This document shows, piece by piece, positions 30,504-40,898 of a stretch of 64,000 bases of DNA. The notes beneath the pieces are model-generated. The model saw nothing but the letters and a program-made list of their open reading frames with translations. It made no database searches and was not told the origin of the DNA. Position 1 is the stretch's first letter. Each line of letters opens with the position of its first letter. A program made the position numbers and the translations under genes. Source of the DNA: Polynucleobacter sp. AP-Latsch-80-C2 (GTDB taxonomy: Bacteria; Pseudomonadota; Gammaproteobacteria; Burkholderiales; Burkholderiaceae); the NCBI RefSeq assembly GCF_018882185.1, contig NZ_JACVOY010000004.1:165351-229350 (forward strand). Reading direction: 5' to 3'.

Positions 30504-31541
30504 CTAGACTAAAACTTCGGCTTTGCAGCTTTGCTTGGTTTTTAAGCCAAGTTCAGCCAAAAGGGCGCGGTCTTGTTCTGCCTCGGGATTACCGGTAGTG
30601 AGTAGTTGCTCACCATAAAAAATCGAGTTGGCGCCAGCCATAAAGCACATTGCCTGAACTGCGCGTCCTAATTCCTGACGCCCGGCAGATAAACGCACTC
30701 GTGCCTTGGGCATCGTGATACGTGCAACCGCAATAGTTCTTACAAATTCCAGGGGATCTAAAGGCTTTTGATCGGCCAAAGGAGTGCCGGCAACCGGCAC
30801 CAGGTGATTGATTGGGACCGACTCAGGATAAGGGCTCAAATTGGCTAAACGGGCCAGAAAGGCTGCGCGTTGCTCACGGGATTCGCCCATACCCACAATA
30901 CCGCCACAGCAAACAGACATGCCTGCCGCACGAACATTGGAGATCGTATCCAAACGATCCTGATAGCCGCGAGTAGAAATGACAGAACGGTAAAAATCCT
31001 CGCTGGTATCTAGGTTATGGTTATAAAAGTCCAGTCCAGCCTCTTGCAATGCTTGGGCCTGATCAGCCTCTAACATCCCTAAGGTAGCGCAAGTCTCCAG
31101 ACCGAGAGCTTTAACACCCTTGATCATGGCTGTGACTTTCTCAATATCGCGGTCCTTGGGTTCACGCCAAGCGGCACCCATACAAAAGCGGTTTGAGCCA
31201 GCAGCCTTAGCCGCTTTAGCCGCTTCGAGGACTTCCTCTAGACCCATCAACTTTTCAGCTTTAACGTCCGTGTCATAACGGGCCGCTTGCGGGCAGTAGC
31301 CACAATCCTCAGGACAGCCACCAGTCTTAATTGATAACAAGGTAGCCAGCTCAACATCGCCCTCAGGAAAAAAGGCTTTGTGGGTCTCCTGGGCTTTGAG
31401 CATGAGCTCATTAAAAGGCAGGTCAAATAAGGCCTCTATTTGTGCAACCGACCATTCCCCAGAAGCATCCACCTCTTTACGTAAATTCGCTTGAGATTTC
31501 ACGAGAGTGAGGGGTTTTTCTACGGTTTGAGTGTCCAACAT
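30504..31541 (-). CDS. bioB: Biotin synthase
   Basis: BioB is the radical SAM enzyme that inserts sulfur into dethiobiotin. The 345-residue product has the SAM cluster cysteines in [10 protein letters not shown] at about residues 76-83, [12 protein letters not shown], and [26 protein letters not shown] with the arginine that binds the second cluster. It is divergent from bioA-bioF-bioD across 89 bases, which should hold the promoters for both biotin units; I see no convincing BirA-type palindrome there. Confidence 0.97.
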   Translation of the reverse strand: MLDTQTVEKPLTLVKSQANLRKEVDASGEWSVAQIEALFDLPFNELMLKAQETHKAFFPEGDVELATLLSIKTGGCPEDCGYCPQAARYDTDVKAEKLMGLEEVLEAAKAAKAAGSNRFCMGAAWREPKDRDIEKVTAMIKGVKALGLETCATLGMLEADQAQALQEAGLDFYNHNLDTSEDFYRSVISTRGYQDRLDTISNVRAAGMSVCCGGIVGMGESREQRAAFLARLANLSPYPESVPINHLVPVAGTPLADQKPLDPLEFVRTIAVARITMPKARVRLSAGRQELGRAVQAMCFMAGANSIFYGEQLLTTGNPEAEQDRALLAELGLKTKQSCKAEVLV

Positions 31542-31630
31542 AGGTAAATTCCAGAAAATAGGTCAATTCAAGCCATAAACATAACAGATACAGGCTTAAT
31601 TTAGGAAAAACTAGTGGTCAAATACCAAAC

Positions 31631-32977
31631 ATGAAGGTTATTTCTGATCTAAATCAATCCTCCCTGGTGGATCGCAGTTTGGCTGCTGTTTGGCATCCCT
31701 GTACCCAGATGAAGCAGCACGAATCTTTTCCCTTGATTGCTATTGCCAGCGGAAAAGGAGCCTGGCTCTATGACGAAGCTGAAAATGCTCTGCTCGATTG
31801 CATTAGTTCATGGTGGACCAACCTCTTTGGTCATGCCAATCCCCGCATCAACCTAGCCATTACCAAGCAACTAGAAAAAATTGAGCATGTGATGCTCGCT
31901 GGATTTACTCACCAACCAGTAGTGGAGCTTTCTGAAAAATTATCTGCACTTACCCAGGGGAACTTAGGTCACGTTTTTTACGCATCTGATGGTGCCTCTG
32001 CGGTCGAGATTGCACTCAAAATGAGTCACCATTATTGGAATCTGAATCAGAAGCCTCAGAAGAAAAAATTTGTTTGTCTCCAAAACGGCTATCACGGTGA
32101 AACTCTAGGTGCGTTAGCCGTAACCGATGTTGCGATCTTCCGTGAAGCCTATGGCTCGCTCTTACAAGACGTCTTTACTGTCTCATCTCCAGATGCACGC
32201 AAAGCTAAATCCGGAGAGACTGCGGAAGATGTTGCGAAACACGCTGCAGCAGAATTGGAAATTCTGTTTGAAAAAGAACATGAGAATATTGCTGCGATTA
32301 TTGTTGAACCCCTTGTGCAATGCGCAGGACAAATGGCAATGTATTCACCAGAATACCTTCGTCTAGTACGCGCCCTGTGTGATCGCTTCAGCATTCACTT
32401 AATTGCCGATGAGATCGCCGTAGGTTGTGGACGCACTGGTACTTTTTTCGCTTGCGAACAAGCCCAGATCTGGCCTGACTTCCTGACGCTCTCAAAAGGG
32501 ATTAGCGGTGGGTATCTCCCACTCTCACTGTGCCTCACCACAGACAAAATCTATCGTGCGTTTTACAGAGAAGAAACCAAGCATGGATTTTTGCACTCTC
32601 ACTCTTACACTGGAAATCCACTGGCCTGTGCCGCCGCTCTTGCTTGCCTAGATATATTTGAAACTGAAAATGTTCTAGAAAAAAATAAAGCGCGCACTCG
32701 CGATTTAGCAAATGCATTTGCGTGGGCAAAGTCTGACGAACGCATTGAGCATTGGCGGCAAAAAGGCATGATCTTGGCTTTCGATGTTAAGGAAAAATAT
32801 TTAAAGAACTCCAAAACTTTTGCACGAGAGATGTTTTCTGCATGCATTGATCAAGGTTTGCTGATTAGACCGATCGGTAACACTATCTATGTCATGCCGC
32901 CTTATATCTTGAGCACAGATGAAGCAATGCAAATGGGCAAAAATGTAGCGGGCGCACTTGAGCAGGTTTTGTTATGA
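31631..32977 (+). CDS. bioA: Adenosylmethionine--8-amino-7-oxononanoate aminotransferase
   Basis: BioA transaminates KAPA to DAPA with S-adenosylmethionine as amino donor. The 448-residue product has the typical VWHPCTQMKQHE near the N-terminus, SSWWTNLFGHANPRI, and the pyridoxal-phosphate lysine in LTLSKGISGGYLPLS near residue 285, followed by FLHSHSYTGNPLACAAAL. It overlaps bioF by four bases (ATGA). Confidence 0.97.
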   Translation: MKVISDLNQSSLVDRSLAAVWHPCTQMKQHESFPLIAIASGKGAWLYDEAENALLDCISSWWTNLFGHANPRINLAITKQLEKIEHVMLAGFTHQPVVELSEKLSALTQGNLGHVFYASDGASAVEIALKMSHHYWNLNQKPQKKKFVCLQNGYHGETLGALAVTDVAIFREAYGSLLQDVFTVSSPDARKAKSGETAEDVAKHAAAELEILFEKEHENIAAIIVEPLVQCAGQMAMYSPEYLRLVRALCDRFSIHLIADEIAVGCGRTGTFFACEQAQIWPDFLTLSKGISGGYLPLSLCLTTDKIYRAFYREETKHGFLHSHSYTGNPLACAAALACLDIFETENVLEKNKARTRDLANAFAWAKSDERIEHWRQKGMILAFDVKEKYLKNSKTFAREMFSACIDQGLLIRPIGNTIYVMPPYILSTDEAMQMGKNVAGALEQVLL

Positions 32978-34206
32978 CCCATTCGTTTAATGCCATGAAC
33001 CTGGCTGAAAAACAAATTGCCGATTTGGATGCGCAACTACTGAGACGTCAGTTACGCGTTACGGACTCAGCATGCGATACCAAGATAACAATCAACGGAC
33101 GTGAAGTAACTGCCTTTTGTAGCAATGACTATTTGGGTTTTGCCAATCACCCTGCTCTGATTAGCGCACTAGCCCAGGGCGCACAACTGTATGGCGCTGG
33201 GAGTGGCGCCTCCCATTTAATTAGTGGTCACAGCGTTGCCCATGAGTTATTGGAAAAGAAATTAGCCTCGTTTCAGAGCCCCCATATTCCTAAAGCGCGC
33301 GCATTATTTTTTAGTACAGGCTATCTTGCCAATCTCACTGCAATTACTGGCCTTGTAAGACTGGCGCCCGCGGGCGAAGCCAGCATCTACTCAGCCAAAC
33401 TCAATCATGCCTCCCTCATCGACGGCGTTCGTTTGGCTAGCGCTCAAGATAAAGCCTCCATTACCTTGTTTAATCACCAACAGCTGGACTCTTTAAGAGC
33501 AGATTTGCAGAAAGACTTGAGACCTCTAAAGCTCATCGTGACTGATGGTGTTTTTAGTATGGATGGTGATCTTGCGCCTGTGCAAGCACTCCTGAAAATT
33601 GCCGAAGAATTTGATGCGCTGTTGTTGATTGATGATGCTCACGGATTTGGAGTGCTAGGCAAACAAGGTCACGGGATTTTGGAACAAGAAAATCTGAACT
33701 CCGCTCGCATCATTTATGTTGGCACGTTAGGCAAAGCTGCGGGAGTTAGTGGCGCCTTTATTTGTGCCCAAGATTCCTTTATCGAATGGCTCATCCAAAA
33801 GGGTCGCCCTTATATCTACAGCACTGCTACACCGCCAGCGATTGCTCATGCCCTCCTCAAAAGCATTGAGATGATTGAAGGCCCGGAAGGCCAAGAGCGC
33901 AGAGCGAAATTATCGGAATTGATTGGGATTTGGCAACAAGAAATGATTTTTTCTCAATGGGAAAAAGCACCTTCTCGTACACCAATTCAGCCAGTCATTC
34001 TGGGTAGTAATGCCAACGCTCTTTTGGCGGCAAGTCAGTTAGATAAAGCAGGATATTGGATTCCAGCAATACGTCCGCCCACTGTACCCGCTGGTAGCGC
34101 ACGCTTACGCATCACTTTCTCAGCCAACCATAGCGTTGATGATGTGCGTCAACTGATTCGCACTCTACAAACGATTGAGCGAGAGGTTTTGGCAAGTACA
34201 TCATGA
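32974..34206 (+). CDS. bioF: 8-amino-7-oxononanoate synthase
   Basis: BioF condenses pimeloyl thioester with L-alanine to KAPA, using pyridoxal phosphate. The 410-residue product has FCSNDYLGFANHPAL, GAGSGASHLISGHS, DDAHGFGVLGKQGHG and the cofactor lysine in YVGTLGKAAGVSGAF. It lies between bioA and bioD with four-base overlaps at both ends. No bioC or bioH gene is seen nearby, so the pimelate supply must be encoded elsewhere. Confidence 0.96.
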   Translation: MTHSFNAMNLAEKQIADLDAQLLRRQLRVTDSACDTKITINGREVTAFCSNDYLGFANHPALISALAQGAQLYGAGSGASHLISGHSVAHELLEKKLASFQSPHIPKARALFFSTGYLANLTAITGLVRLAPAGEASIYSAKLNHASLIDGVRLASAQDKASITLFNHQQLDSLRADLQKDLRPLKLIVTDGVFSMDGDLAPVQALLKIAEEFDALLLIDDAHGFGVLGKQGHGILEQENLNSARIIYVGTLGKAAGVSGAFICAQDSFIEWLIQKGRPYIYSTATPPAIAHALLKSIEMIEGPEGQERRAKLSELIGIWQQEMIFSQWEKAPSRTPIQPVILGSNANALLAASQLDKAGYWIPAIRPPTVPAGSARLRITFSANHSVDDVRQLIRTLQTIEREVLASTS

Positions 34207-34922
34207 GTCAAGCTAAGGGATATTTTGTTACTGGTACAGATACTGAGGTTGGCAAAACACTAGTGTCTGGTGCGTTGATTTTGAAGTTGCGCGAAGCAGG
34301 ATTTACAGCCTTAGGCTTTAAACCTGTAGCAGCAGGATGCTATCAAGACGCTCAAGGAAAACTACTCAATGAAGATGTAGAAACCTTACGTCTTGCTTCT
34401 GGTTTAGAGCCTGAGCAAATGGAGCTTTGCCCCTACCTGCTGGAGATGGCTGCCGCACCGCATCTTGCCGCCGAAAAACAACAACAACCATTAAATCTCA
34501 ACACTATTACCCAGGCTTATCAGCAGATCTGCAAACAGGGTGACGCTGTCATTGTTGAGGGAGCTGGTGGTTTTTTAATCCCTCTGAACACTCAAGAGGA
34601 TCTTGGGGATTTGGCTCAAAGCCTAGGTTTACCGATCATCCTGGTTGTAGGTATGAAATTAGGCTGTATTAACCATGCATTACTCACTTGCGAAGCCATC
34701 AAATCGCGTCATTTGAAGATTGCCGGCTGGATTGCCAACTCACTCTCAACTGAAATGCCGCTGCTGGATCAAAATATTCAGACGCTCATTTCAAAAATAC
34801 CTGCCCCTTTTCTAGGGTGCATACCCACTTTGCCAAAATCCCTGCAAAAACCCAATAACGCACCATATTCAATCGCAGCGCTCTCATTTGCTGCGCAGCA
34901 CCTAAGCCTGCCAAGGCCCTAA
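34203..34922 (+). CDS. bioD: Dethiobiotin synthetase
   Basis: BioD closes the ureido ring of dethiobiotin with ATP and carbon dioxide. The 239-residue product has the P-loop region FVTGTDTEVGKTLVSG, FKPVAAGC with the substrate-binding lysine, and VEGAGGFLIPLN. It is the last gene of the bioAFD operon, overlapping bioF by four bases. Confidence 0.96.
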   Translation: MSQAKGYFVTGTDTEVGKTLVSGALILKLREAGFTALGFKPVAAGCYQDAQGKLLNEDVETLRLASGLEPEQMELCPYLLEMAAAPHLAAEKQQQPLNLNTITQAYQQICKQGDAVIVEGAGGFLIPLNTQEDLGDLAQSLGLPIILVVGMKLGCINHALLTCEAIKSRHLKIAGWIANSLSTEMPLLDQNIQTLISKIPAPFLGCIPTLPKSLQKPNNAPYSIAALSFAAQHLSLPRP

Positions 34923-34980
34923 AGACCCTGTAGCTAGGCTTCAAGGCGCATCTGAATACATTTTCGGATAAGATGAAGGC

Positions 34981-36177
34981 ATGCATTTACTTCCAGAAAT
35001 TATCGATTCCGCAAAAGATATCCAAGATATTCGACGCAATATTCATGCTCACCCTGAGTTGCGCTTTGAAGAGAATCGCACCTCCGATCTCGTCGCTGAA
35101 GCTCTCGCTAGTTGGGGTATTTCGGTTTACCGTGGCATGGGTAAGACTGGCGTAGTTGGTCGTTTAGATGGCGATCTGGGGCCAGGAAAAATGATCGGCC
35201 TGCGCGCTGATATGGATGCTCTCCCACTGCAAGAGCACAACACTTTCGAACATACTTCCCGTAACCCTGGAAAAATGCACGCCTGTGGCCATGATGGCCA
35301 CACCGCCATGTTGCTAGGTGCTGCTCAATATTTATCGAATCATCGGGATTTCAAAGGAACCGTTGTCTTCATTTTCCAGCCAGCCGAAGAAGGCGGCGCT
35401 GGTGCAAAAGAGATGATTAAAGACGGTCTCTTCAAAGAGTTTCCCTGTGATGCTATTTTTGGTTTACACAATTGGCCTGGTTTAGCTGAAGGTAGCTTTG
35501 GCGTTACCACCGGGCCGATGATGGCCTCAAGTAATGCTTTTGAAATCACCATCAAAGGCAAAGGCGGTCATGCTGCTTTACCGCATAACAGCGCTGATCC
35601 AGTACTTACTGGAGTTCAAGTTGTGCAGGCATTGCAAAGCATCATTACACGCAATAAGCGCCCTGTCGATGCAGCCGTTTTGTCGATTACCCAATTTCAT
35701 GCAGGCGAAACCAGTAATGTCATTCCGGATAGCGCGTTCATTGGCGGCACAGTTCGCACCTTTACATTAGAAGTACTAGATCTCATTGAACAACGCCTTC
35801 GAGAAATCTCCCATAGCGTTGCTGGTGCATTTGATTGTCAGGCAGAAATTGTTTTTAGAAGAAGCTACCCGCCTTTAATTAATTATGACAAAGAGGTGGC
35901 TTTTGCTGCTGAAGTCATGGGTGAGGTTGTTGGCCCTCAAAACGTCGATACCTCAATAGATCCAACGATGGGTGCAGAAGATTTTGCATTCTTCTTACTT
36001 GAGAAGCCGGGTTGCTATGTATTCTTAGGCAATGGTGATGGTGACCATCGCTCAGCAGGTCATGGCATGGGCCCATGCCATCTTCACAATCCTTCCTACG
36101 ACTTTAACGATGCTCTTATTCCGGTAGGCGTAAGCTATTGGATCAAGCTTGCTCAGCGCTACCTAGAACAAGATTAA
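34981..36177 (+). CDS. M20 family amidohydrolase (hippurate hydrolase-like)
   Basis: The 398-residue product is a di-zinc M20D peptidase-fold amidohydrolase that removes acyl groups from N-acyl amino acids such as hippurate. Metal-ligand motifs are visible: [10 protein letters not shown] near the N-terminus, [16 protein letters not shown] near residue 100, [11 protein letters not shown] with the catalytic glutamate pair, and GAEDFAFFL near the C-terminus. A dimerisation domain lies at about 185-295. There is no signal peptide. The substrate is not determinable. It is convergent with the enoyl-CoA hydratase gene, with a four-base overlap. Confidence 0.9.
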   Translation: MHLLPEIIDSAKDIQDIRRNIHAHPELRFEENRTSDLVAEALASWGISVYRGMGKTGVVGRLDGDLGPGKMIGLRADMDALPLQEHNTFEHTSRNPGKMHACGHDGHTAMLLGAAQYLSNHRDFKGTVVFIFQPAEEGGAGAKEMIKDGLFKEFPCDAIFGLHNWPGLAEGSFGVTTGPMMASSNAFEITIKGKGGHAALPHNSADPVLTGVQVVQALQSIITRNKRPVDAAVLSITQFHAGETSNVIPDSAFIGGTVRTFTLEVLDLIEQRLREISHSVAGAFDCQAEIVFRRSYPPLINYDKEVAFAAEVMGEVVGPQNVDTSIDPTMGAEDFAFFLLEKPGCYVFLGNGDGDHRSAGHGMGPCHLHNPSYDFNDALIPVGVSYWIKLAQRYLEQD

Positions 36178-36950
36178 GAGTTCGTAAATTTGGCTGGGCG
36201 TTTTTCCATAAACGCCGCCATACCTTCTTTTTGATCGTTCGTTGCAAAGCAAGCGTGGAATAAGCGACGCTCAAAATGAATACCCTCAGACAGCGTTGTT
36301 TCATAAGCTGTGTTGATCGCCTCTTTCACCATCATCGCAGTGAGCAAAGGCATATCCGCAATACCTTTGGCGATCGCTTTTACTTCTTTCAATAGATCTG
36401 CCTGTGGGAAGATACGCGCTACCAAGCCTGCTCGCTCTGCCTCTGCGGCATCCATCATGCGACCCGTCAACGCCAAATCCATTGCTTTTGCTTTGGATAC
36501 TGCGCGTGGCAAACGCTGGGTTCCGCCGGCACCGGGAATGATCCCTAACTTTACTTCGGGCTGTGCAAACTTGGCATTGTCTGCAGCCATAATGGTGTCG
36601 CACATCATCGCTAACTCACAACCACCACCAAGGGCATATCCAGAAACAGCTGCAATTACAGGCTTACGCACTTTTTTCATTTCTTCCCAGTTGCGAGAAA
36701 TAAAATCTTCGCGATAGACATCTTTAAATCCATACTTTGCCATCGAAGCGATATCTGCACCAGCAGCAAATGCTTTCTCGCTACCGGTGATGATGATGCA
36801 ACCAATGTTGTCATTGGCATCAAAACCCAATAAAGCTGTGCCCAACTCATTCATCAATTCGTCGTTCAGTGCATTGAGAACCTCAGGGCGATTGAGGGTA
36901 ATGGTGGCAACCTTACCATCCACGTCAGTCAAAATAGTTTTGTAGCTCAT
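36174..36950 (-). CDS. Enoyl-CoA hydratase
   Basis: The 258-residue crotonase-family protein hydrates trans-2-enoyl-CoA in fatty acid or related acyl-CoA breakdown. The oxyanion-hole segment is [12 protein letters not shown], catalytic glutamates are expected in [14 protein letters not shown] and [19 protein letters not shown], and the length is typical. It stands alone on the minus strand, 26 bases beyond the end point of mltA's promoter side, so the pathway cannot be inferred from neighbours. Strong similarity to short-chain hydratases (PaaF/FadB1-type) is a family judgement. Confidence 0.9.
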   Translation of the reverse strand: MSYKTILTDVDGKVATITLNRPEVLNALNDELMNELGTALLGFDANDNIGCIIITGSEKAFAAGADIASMAKYGFKDVYREDFISRNWEEMKKVRKPVIAAVSGYALGGGCELAMMCDTIMAADNAKFAQPEVKLGIIPGAGGTQRLPRAVSKAKAMDLALTGRMMDAAEAERAGLVARIFPQADLLKEVKAIAKGIADMPLLTAMMVKEAINTAYETTLSEGIHFERRLFHACFATNDQKEGMAAFMEKRPAKFTNS

Positions 36951-36975
36951 CGTTTTCTTTCTAAGGTGTATTCAA

Positions 36976-38127
36976 TTAGCGAGGTAGCAATACCCACATC
37001 TTGCCATTTTGTTTCATGCGCCCGGCCATTTCTCCAGCAGCATCCCCTGAACCCCAATAGTAGTCGGCGCGAACGCCTCCCACAATCGCTTTTCCCGTAT
37101 CTTGGGCCATCACCAATTTTTGCAAAGGTTGATCGCTCAGGGGTTTGGTGCTTGCCAAAAATACTGGTGCGCCAAGGGGCATTGCTTGCAAATCAATAGC
37201 AATACTGCGCTCAGACGTTAAGGGGACATTTAAGGCGCCCGTAGGGCCGAGATCGGTACTGACATTTTCAGGAAGCTCTTTAAAAAAGACAAAGCGCGGA
37301 TTGGCATTGAGCATTTCATTGACGCGATCGGGATTGCGTTTTGCCCATTGCGAGATTCCCTGCATGGTTGCTTCGCTACGGGTAATTTCTTTTCTGTCGA
37401 GCAACCATTGTGCAAAAGATTTAAATGGTTGTTCATTGGTTCCGGCATAACCTAAACGCAACACGCGCCCATCTTGCAAACGAATTTTTCCCGATCCTTG
37501 AATTTGCATAAAGGCTGCTGCCACTGGGTCCTGAACCCAAGCAATCTCGGAACCCTTCAAAATACCTGAGCTCATCAACTCCGCGCGGCTTGAGCCCGGA
37601 TTAGGTCTTGCTTGCCGCCATACATTGGGATAAGCATAGAGAGGTATGGTGAAAGCACCTGTGCGAGTTTGTGAACCATTCATGACGGGCTCGTAATAAC
37701 CAGTAATCAAACCCATTTCACTACCTGCGCTATTGCGAATTTCATAAGCCTGAAAATTGTCTTCAAAATATCGCCGAATAGCTTGAGAGTCTTTTGCTGA
37801 AACATTGCTAACTTGAGAGCAGACCTGACGCCAATTGATTTCACTATTGCGCTTACGTAGTGCCTCACAACTTCTCAACCATGCAGGCCAAGCCTGAGAT
37901 AAGTCATCTACCTGCCAGCCTGGCAAGGCTTGCCAGGAGACGGCATTAAAACTGGCGATCGGAGAGCTGTAATTTGTTGGCGCTGCACCTGAGCCAGAGC
38001 GATATCCCGTGCCTCGCGTAGGTGGGGTTGAGCAACCCGCAATCAAACCACCAATCAGGATAGCGAATACACTTGCTACTAAAGTTTGTTTTGTTACCGG
38101 CTGTATAAATTTAAATATTGAAAACAT
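36976..38127 (-). CDS. mltA: Membrane-bound lytic murein transglycosylase A
   Basis: MltA cleaves the glycan backbone of peptidoglycan to 1,6-anhydro products. I start at ATG 38127 (383 residues), giving a signal sequence with the lipobox IAGCS, so the mature protein is an outer-membrane lipoprotein. Catalytic-domain motifs include GLITGYYEPVMNGS, AFMQIQGSGKIRLQDG and RLGYAGTNEQPFKS; the C-terminal 3D domain has AQDTGKAIVGGVRADYYWG, with the catalytic aspartate expected here. A longer frame to 38232 would have no signal at its N-terminus. Its start codon overlaps that of a divergent small ORF. Confidence 0.95.
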   Translation of the reverse strand: MFSIFKFIQPVTKQTLVASVFAILIGGLIAGCSTPPTRGTGYRSGSGAAPTNYSSPIASFNAVSWQALPGWQVDDLSQAWPAWLRSCEALRKRNSEINWRQVCSQVSNVSAKDSQAIRRYFEDNFQAYEIRNSAGSEMGLITGYYEPVMNGSQTRTGAFTIPLYAYPNVWRQARPNPGSSRAELMSSGILKGSEIAWVQDPVAAAFMQIQGSGKIRLQDGRVLRLGYAGTNEQPFKSFAQWLLDRKEITRSEATMQGISQWAKRNPDRVNEMLNANPRFVFFKELPENVSTDLGPTGALNVPLTSERSIAIDLQAMPLGAPVFLASTKPLSDQPLQKLVMAQDTGKAIVGGVRADYYWGSGDAAGEMAGRMKQNGKMWVLLPR

Positions 38128-38239
38128 GATTGCCAAATTATTCGATGAATACCCCATGCTGCTCTTTGTTCTTGAAGGTGCAATTGCATTGGGACTTTTG
38201 TTATTTATTGTCCTTTGGACAGGTAAGGGCAAAAAATAG
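38126..38239 (+). CDS. Candidate small single-pass membrane protein (37 aa)
   Basis: A 37-codon frame starts with ATG at 38126, its start codon interlocked with the mltA start on the other strand (CATG). The peptide has an acidic N-terminal end (LFDEYP), one hydrophobic segment at about residues 11-31 (MLLFVLEGAIALGLLLFIV), and a basic end GKGKK, the charge pattern of an N-out or tail-anchored single-pass protein. It fills the otherwise empty gap between mltA and apaG almost exactly. No strong ribosome binding site is seen, and I know no family. It could be a chance frame. Confidence 0.5.
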   Translation: MIAKLFDEYPMLLFVLEGAIALGLLLFIVLWTGKGKK

Positions 38240-38243
38240 CGTT

Positions 38244-38618
38244 TTAATGCAGGGTACGCGGCATTACTAACGCAAACTCTGGGATAGGCGCTTGGAAAAA
38301 CTGAGCCTCCTCAGTGACGCAAAAATACTCACCACGCATCGTGCCCGCTGGCGTGGGCAAAGTCGCCCAGCTGGTGTACTCAAATTGTTCGCCGGTACGT
38401 AATAAGGGTTGTTGCCCAACAACACCTAAGCCCCGAACCTCCTGAACCTCGTTATCCCCATCCGTAATGAACCAATGGCGGGCTATGAGCTGGATACTGG
38501 CTGTACCAGTATTGCGAATAGTGACCGTATAGGCGAAGGCAAATTGACGGTTATCGGGGTCAGATTGCTCAGGAAGGTACTGGGTCTTGACCGTAATGCT
38601 TATTTCGTGGGGGTTCAT
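38244..38618 (-). CDS. apaG: ApaG domain protein
   Basis: ApaG is a small beta-sandwich protein of uncertain function, linked with cobalt and magnesium phenotypes in enterobacteria. From ATG 38618 it has 124 residues, the usual length. Family motifs include YTVTIRNTGTASIQLIARHW, GVVGQQPLLRTGEQFEYTSW and GTMRGEYFCV. It is divergent from rpe across 49 bases. Confidence 0.94.
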   Translation of the reverse strand: MNPHEISITVKTQYLPEQSDPDNRQFAFAYTVTIRNTGTASIQLIARHWFITDGDNEVQEVRGLGVVGQQPLLRTGEQFEYTSWATLPTPAGTMRGEYFCVTEEAQFFQAPIPEFALVMPRTLH

Positions 38619-38667
38619 GCACGAATTCTGCTCCATCCCAAGGCCAACTGCAAGCTAGAATCTAGGG

Positions 38668-39393
38668 ATGGAAAGCCAAAAATCACCGTCTCATAGCCAA
38701 TTTGTTATCGCCCCCTCCATTTTGTCGGCTGACTTTGCCTGCCTGGGCAAGGAAGTCCAAGATGTCCTAGCGGCCGGCGCTGACTGGATTCACTTTGACG
38801 TGATGGACAACCACTATGTTCCCAACCTCACCATTGGCCCTTTAGTTTGTGAGGCAATTCGTCCGCATGCCCTAAAAGATGGCAAACCAGCCATGATTGA
38901 TGTTCACCTCATGATTGAACCGGTTGATCGCATCGTTCCTGATTTTGCAAAAGCTGGCGCTAACATCATCAGCTTTCATCCAGAAGCTAGTCCACACGTT
39001 AATCGCACACTCAACTTGATTCGAGATCAAGGATGTCAAGCAGGATTGGTTTTAAATCCCGCCACTCCCTTAGATCATCTCGACCATACGCTTGAGTTAC
39101 TCGATTTAGTTTTATTGATGTCAGTGAATCCAGGTTTTGGTGGTCAGTCTTTCATTCCCAGCACTCTGAATAAAATTGCTCTGGTGCGAGCGCGCTTAGA
39201 CCAATACCAAGCAGAAACTGGGCGCCATATTCGCCTTGAAGTTGATGGCGGTATCAAGGTAGACAACATTGCACAAGTTGCCAAAGCTGGCGCAGATACT
39301 TTTGTTGCTGGTTCAGCAATTTTTGGCAAAGACAATTACGCCAGTGTGATTGAATCTATGCACACGGAATTAGGAAAGTTGAGTAAAGCGTAA
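38668..39393 (+). CDS. rpe: Ribulose-phosphate 3-epimerase
   Basis: Rpe interconverts ribulose 5-phosphate and xylulose 5-phosphate. The 241-residue TIM-barrel product has [30 protein letters not shown] with the metal and catalytic aspartate, [23 protein letters not shown] and [12 protein letters not shown]. Its stop shares a base with the trpE start (TAATG), so it heads the rpe-trpEGDC unit. The gph phosphatase gene that often sits between rpe and trpE in related bacteria is absent. Confidence 0.97.
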   Translation: MESQKSPSHSQFVIAPSILSADFACLGKEVQDVLAAGADWIHFDVMDNHYVPNLTIGPLVCEAIRPHALKDGKPAMIDVHLMIEPVDRIVPDFAKAGANIISFHPEASPHVNRTLNLIRDQGCQAGLVLNPATPLDHLDHTLELLDLVLLMSVNPGFGGQSFIPSTLNKIALVRARLDQYQAETGRHIRLEVDGGIKVDNIAQVAKAGADTFVAGSAIFGKDNYASVIESMHTELGKLSKA

Positions 39394-40898
39394 TGCAGCG
39401 CGAAGAATTTAACGCCCTCGCTAAGCAGGGTTTCAATCGCATTCCTTTGGTGAAGGAAGTGCTTGCTGATCTTGAGACTCCACTATCCCTGTACGTCAAA
39501 CTGACACAAGCATTTGGTAAGACCAATACCTATCTTTTGGAATCGGTTTTGGGTGGCGAACGTTTTGGCCGCTTCTCCTTTATTGGCCTGCCCGCCAAGA
39601 CAATTGTCAAAACCGTTGGCACTCCTTTGGCACCAGTGAATCAGGTGATTACTGATGGCAAAGTTGTCGAGACCAACACGGATAATCCCCTCGACTTCGT
39701 TGACGCTTATTTCAAGCGCTTTAAAGTTTCGGTTGAAGCTGGCTTACCACGCTTTTGCGGAGGCTTAGCTGGTTATTTTGGATATGACACCGTTCGCTAT
39801 ATTGAATCGCGTCTTGCCCAACATGAATTACCAGATGAGTTAGGAGTACCAGATATTCAACTGATGCTTACCGAAGAGTTAGCAGTCATTGATAACGTTG
39901 CAGGCAAAATTTATTTGATCGTTTATGCCGATCCAAGTAAGCCCGATACTTTTGATAGCACTCAAGCCAGATTAAAAGAATTATTAGCCTGTCTTTCTAA
40001 GCCAGTTGCTATGCCTGCATCGTTACCAAGCGCGAAGACTGAGTTAATCAGAAAATTTAAAGCGGAAGATTTTGAGAAGGCTGTACTGAAAACCAAAGAA
40101 TATATTTTGGCGGGCGACTGCATGCAGGTGGTGATTGGACAGCGGATCAGCAAGCCTTTCACAGACTCACCATTGGCCCTCTATAGAGCCTTGCGCTCTC
40201 TGAATCCATCGCCTTATATGTATTTCTACGATTTTGGCGATATGCAAATCGTAGGATCTTCTCCTGAGATTTTGGTACGCCAAGAAAAACGGGCTGCAGA
40301 AAAAATTGTGACTATTCGCCCACTCGCAGGGACTCGTCCTCGCGGCGCTAATCCTGATGAAGATGAGCGGCTTGCCAAAGAGCTCTTGGCTGATCCCAAA
40401 GAAATTGCTGAGCATGTGATGTTGATTGATTTGGCGCGCAACGACGTTGGTCGTATCGCCAAAACGGGCTCAGTCAAAGTGACCGACTCAATGTCGATTG
40501 AAAAGTACTCCCATGTGCAACATATTGTGAGTTCAGTAGAAGGTCACCTTATAGACAATATGAGCAATATGGATGTATTGCGCGCCACCTTCCCAGCAGG
40601 CACTCTCTCTGGAGCACCCAAAATTCGTGCGATGGAAATCATTGATGAAATGGAAATTGTGAAGCGTGGAGTTTATGGGGGCGCGGTTGGTTACCTCTCC
40701 TTCTCAGGTGATATGGATGTTGCAATTGCGATCAGAACGGGCGTGATTCGTGATGGCATGCTGCACTCACAAGCAGGTGCTGGCGTTGTAGCCGACTCCG
40801 ACCCAACTGCCGAGTGGAAAGAAACCGAAGCAAAAGCACGTGCCGTCCTGACTGCTGCTGATTTAGTACAAGGAGGTCTCGATGCTCCTCATGATTGA
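39393..40898 (+). CDS. trpE: Anthranilate synthase component I
   Basis: TrpE makes anthranilate from chorismate with ammonia from TrpG. The 501-residue product shows the LLES tryptophan-feedback motif ([19 protein letters not shown]) near residue 45, and the chorismate-binding domain with [28 protein letters not shown] and [14 protein letters not shown]. No leader peptide or attenuator can exist upstream because the start overlaps rpe. It overlaps trpG by 17 bases, and the trpG ribosome binding site lies inside its end. Confidence 0.97.
   Translation: MQREEFNALAKQGFNRIPLVKEVLADLETPLSLYVKLTQAFGKTNTYLLESVLGGERFGRFSFIGLPAKTIVKTVGTPLAPVNQVITDGKVVETNTDNPLDFVDAYFKRFKVSVEAGLPRFCGGLAGYFGYDTVRYIESRLAQHELPDELGVPDIQLMLTEELAVIDNVAGKIYLIVYADPSKPDTFDSTQARLKELLACLSKPVAMPASLPSAKTELIRKFKAEDFEKAVLKTKEYILAGDCMQVVIGQRISKPFTDSPLALYRALRSLNPSPYMYFYDFGDMQIVGSSPEILVRQEKRAAEKIVTIRPLAGTRPRGANPDEDERLAKELLADPKEIAEHVMLIDLARNDVGRIAKTGSVKVTDSMSIEKYSHVQHIVSSVEGHLIDNMSNMDVLRATFPAGTLSGAPKIRAMEIIDEMEIVKRGVYGGAVGYLSFSGDMDVAIAIRTGVIRDGMLHSQAGAGVVADSDPTAEWKETEAKARAVLTAADLVQGGLDAPHD

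Noticed and set aside
31542..31630. BirA-type operator between bioB and bioA
   Set aside because: No convincing long palindrome resembling the known biotin operator could be read in the 89 bases.
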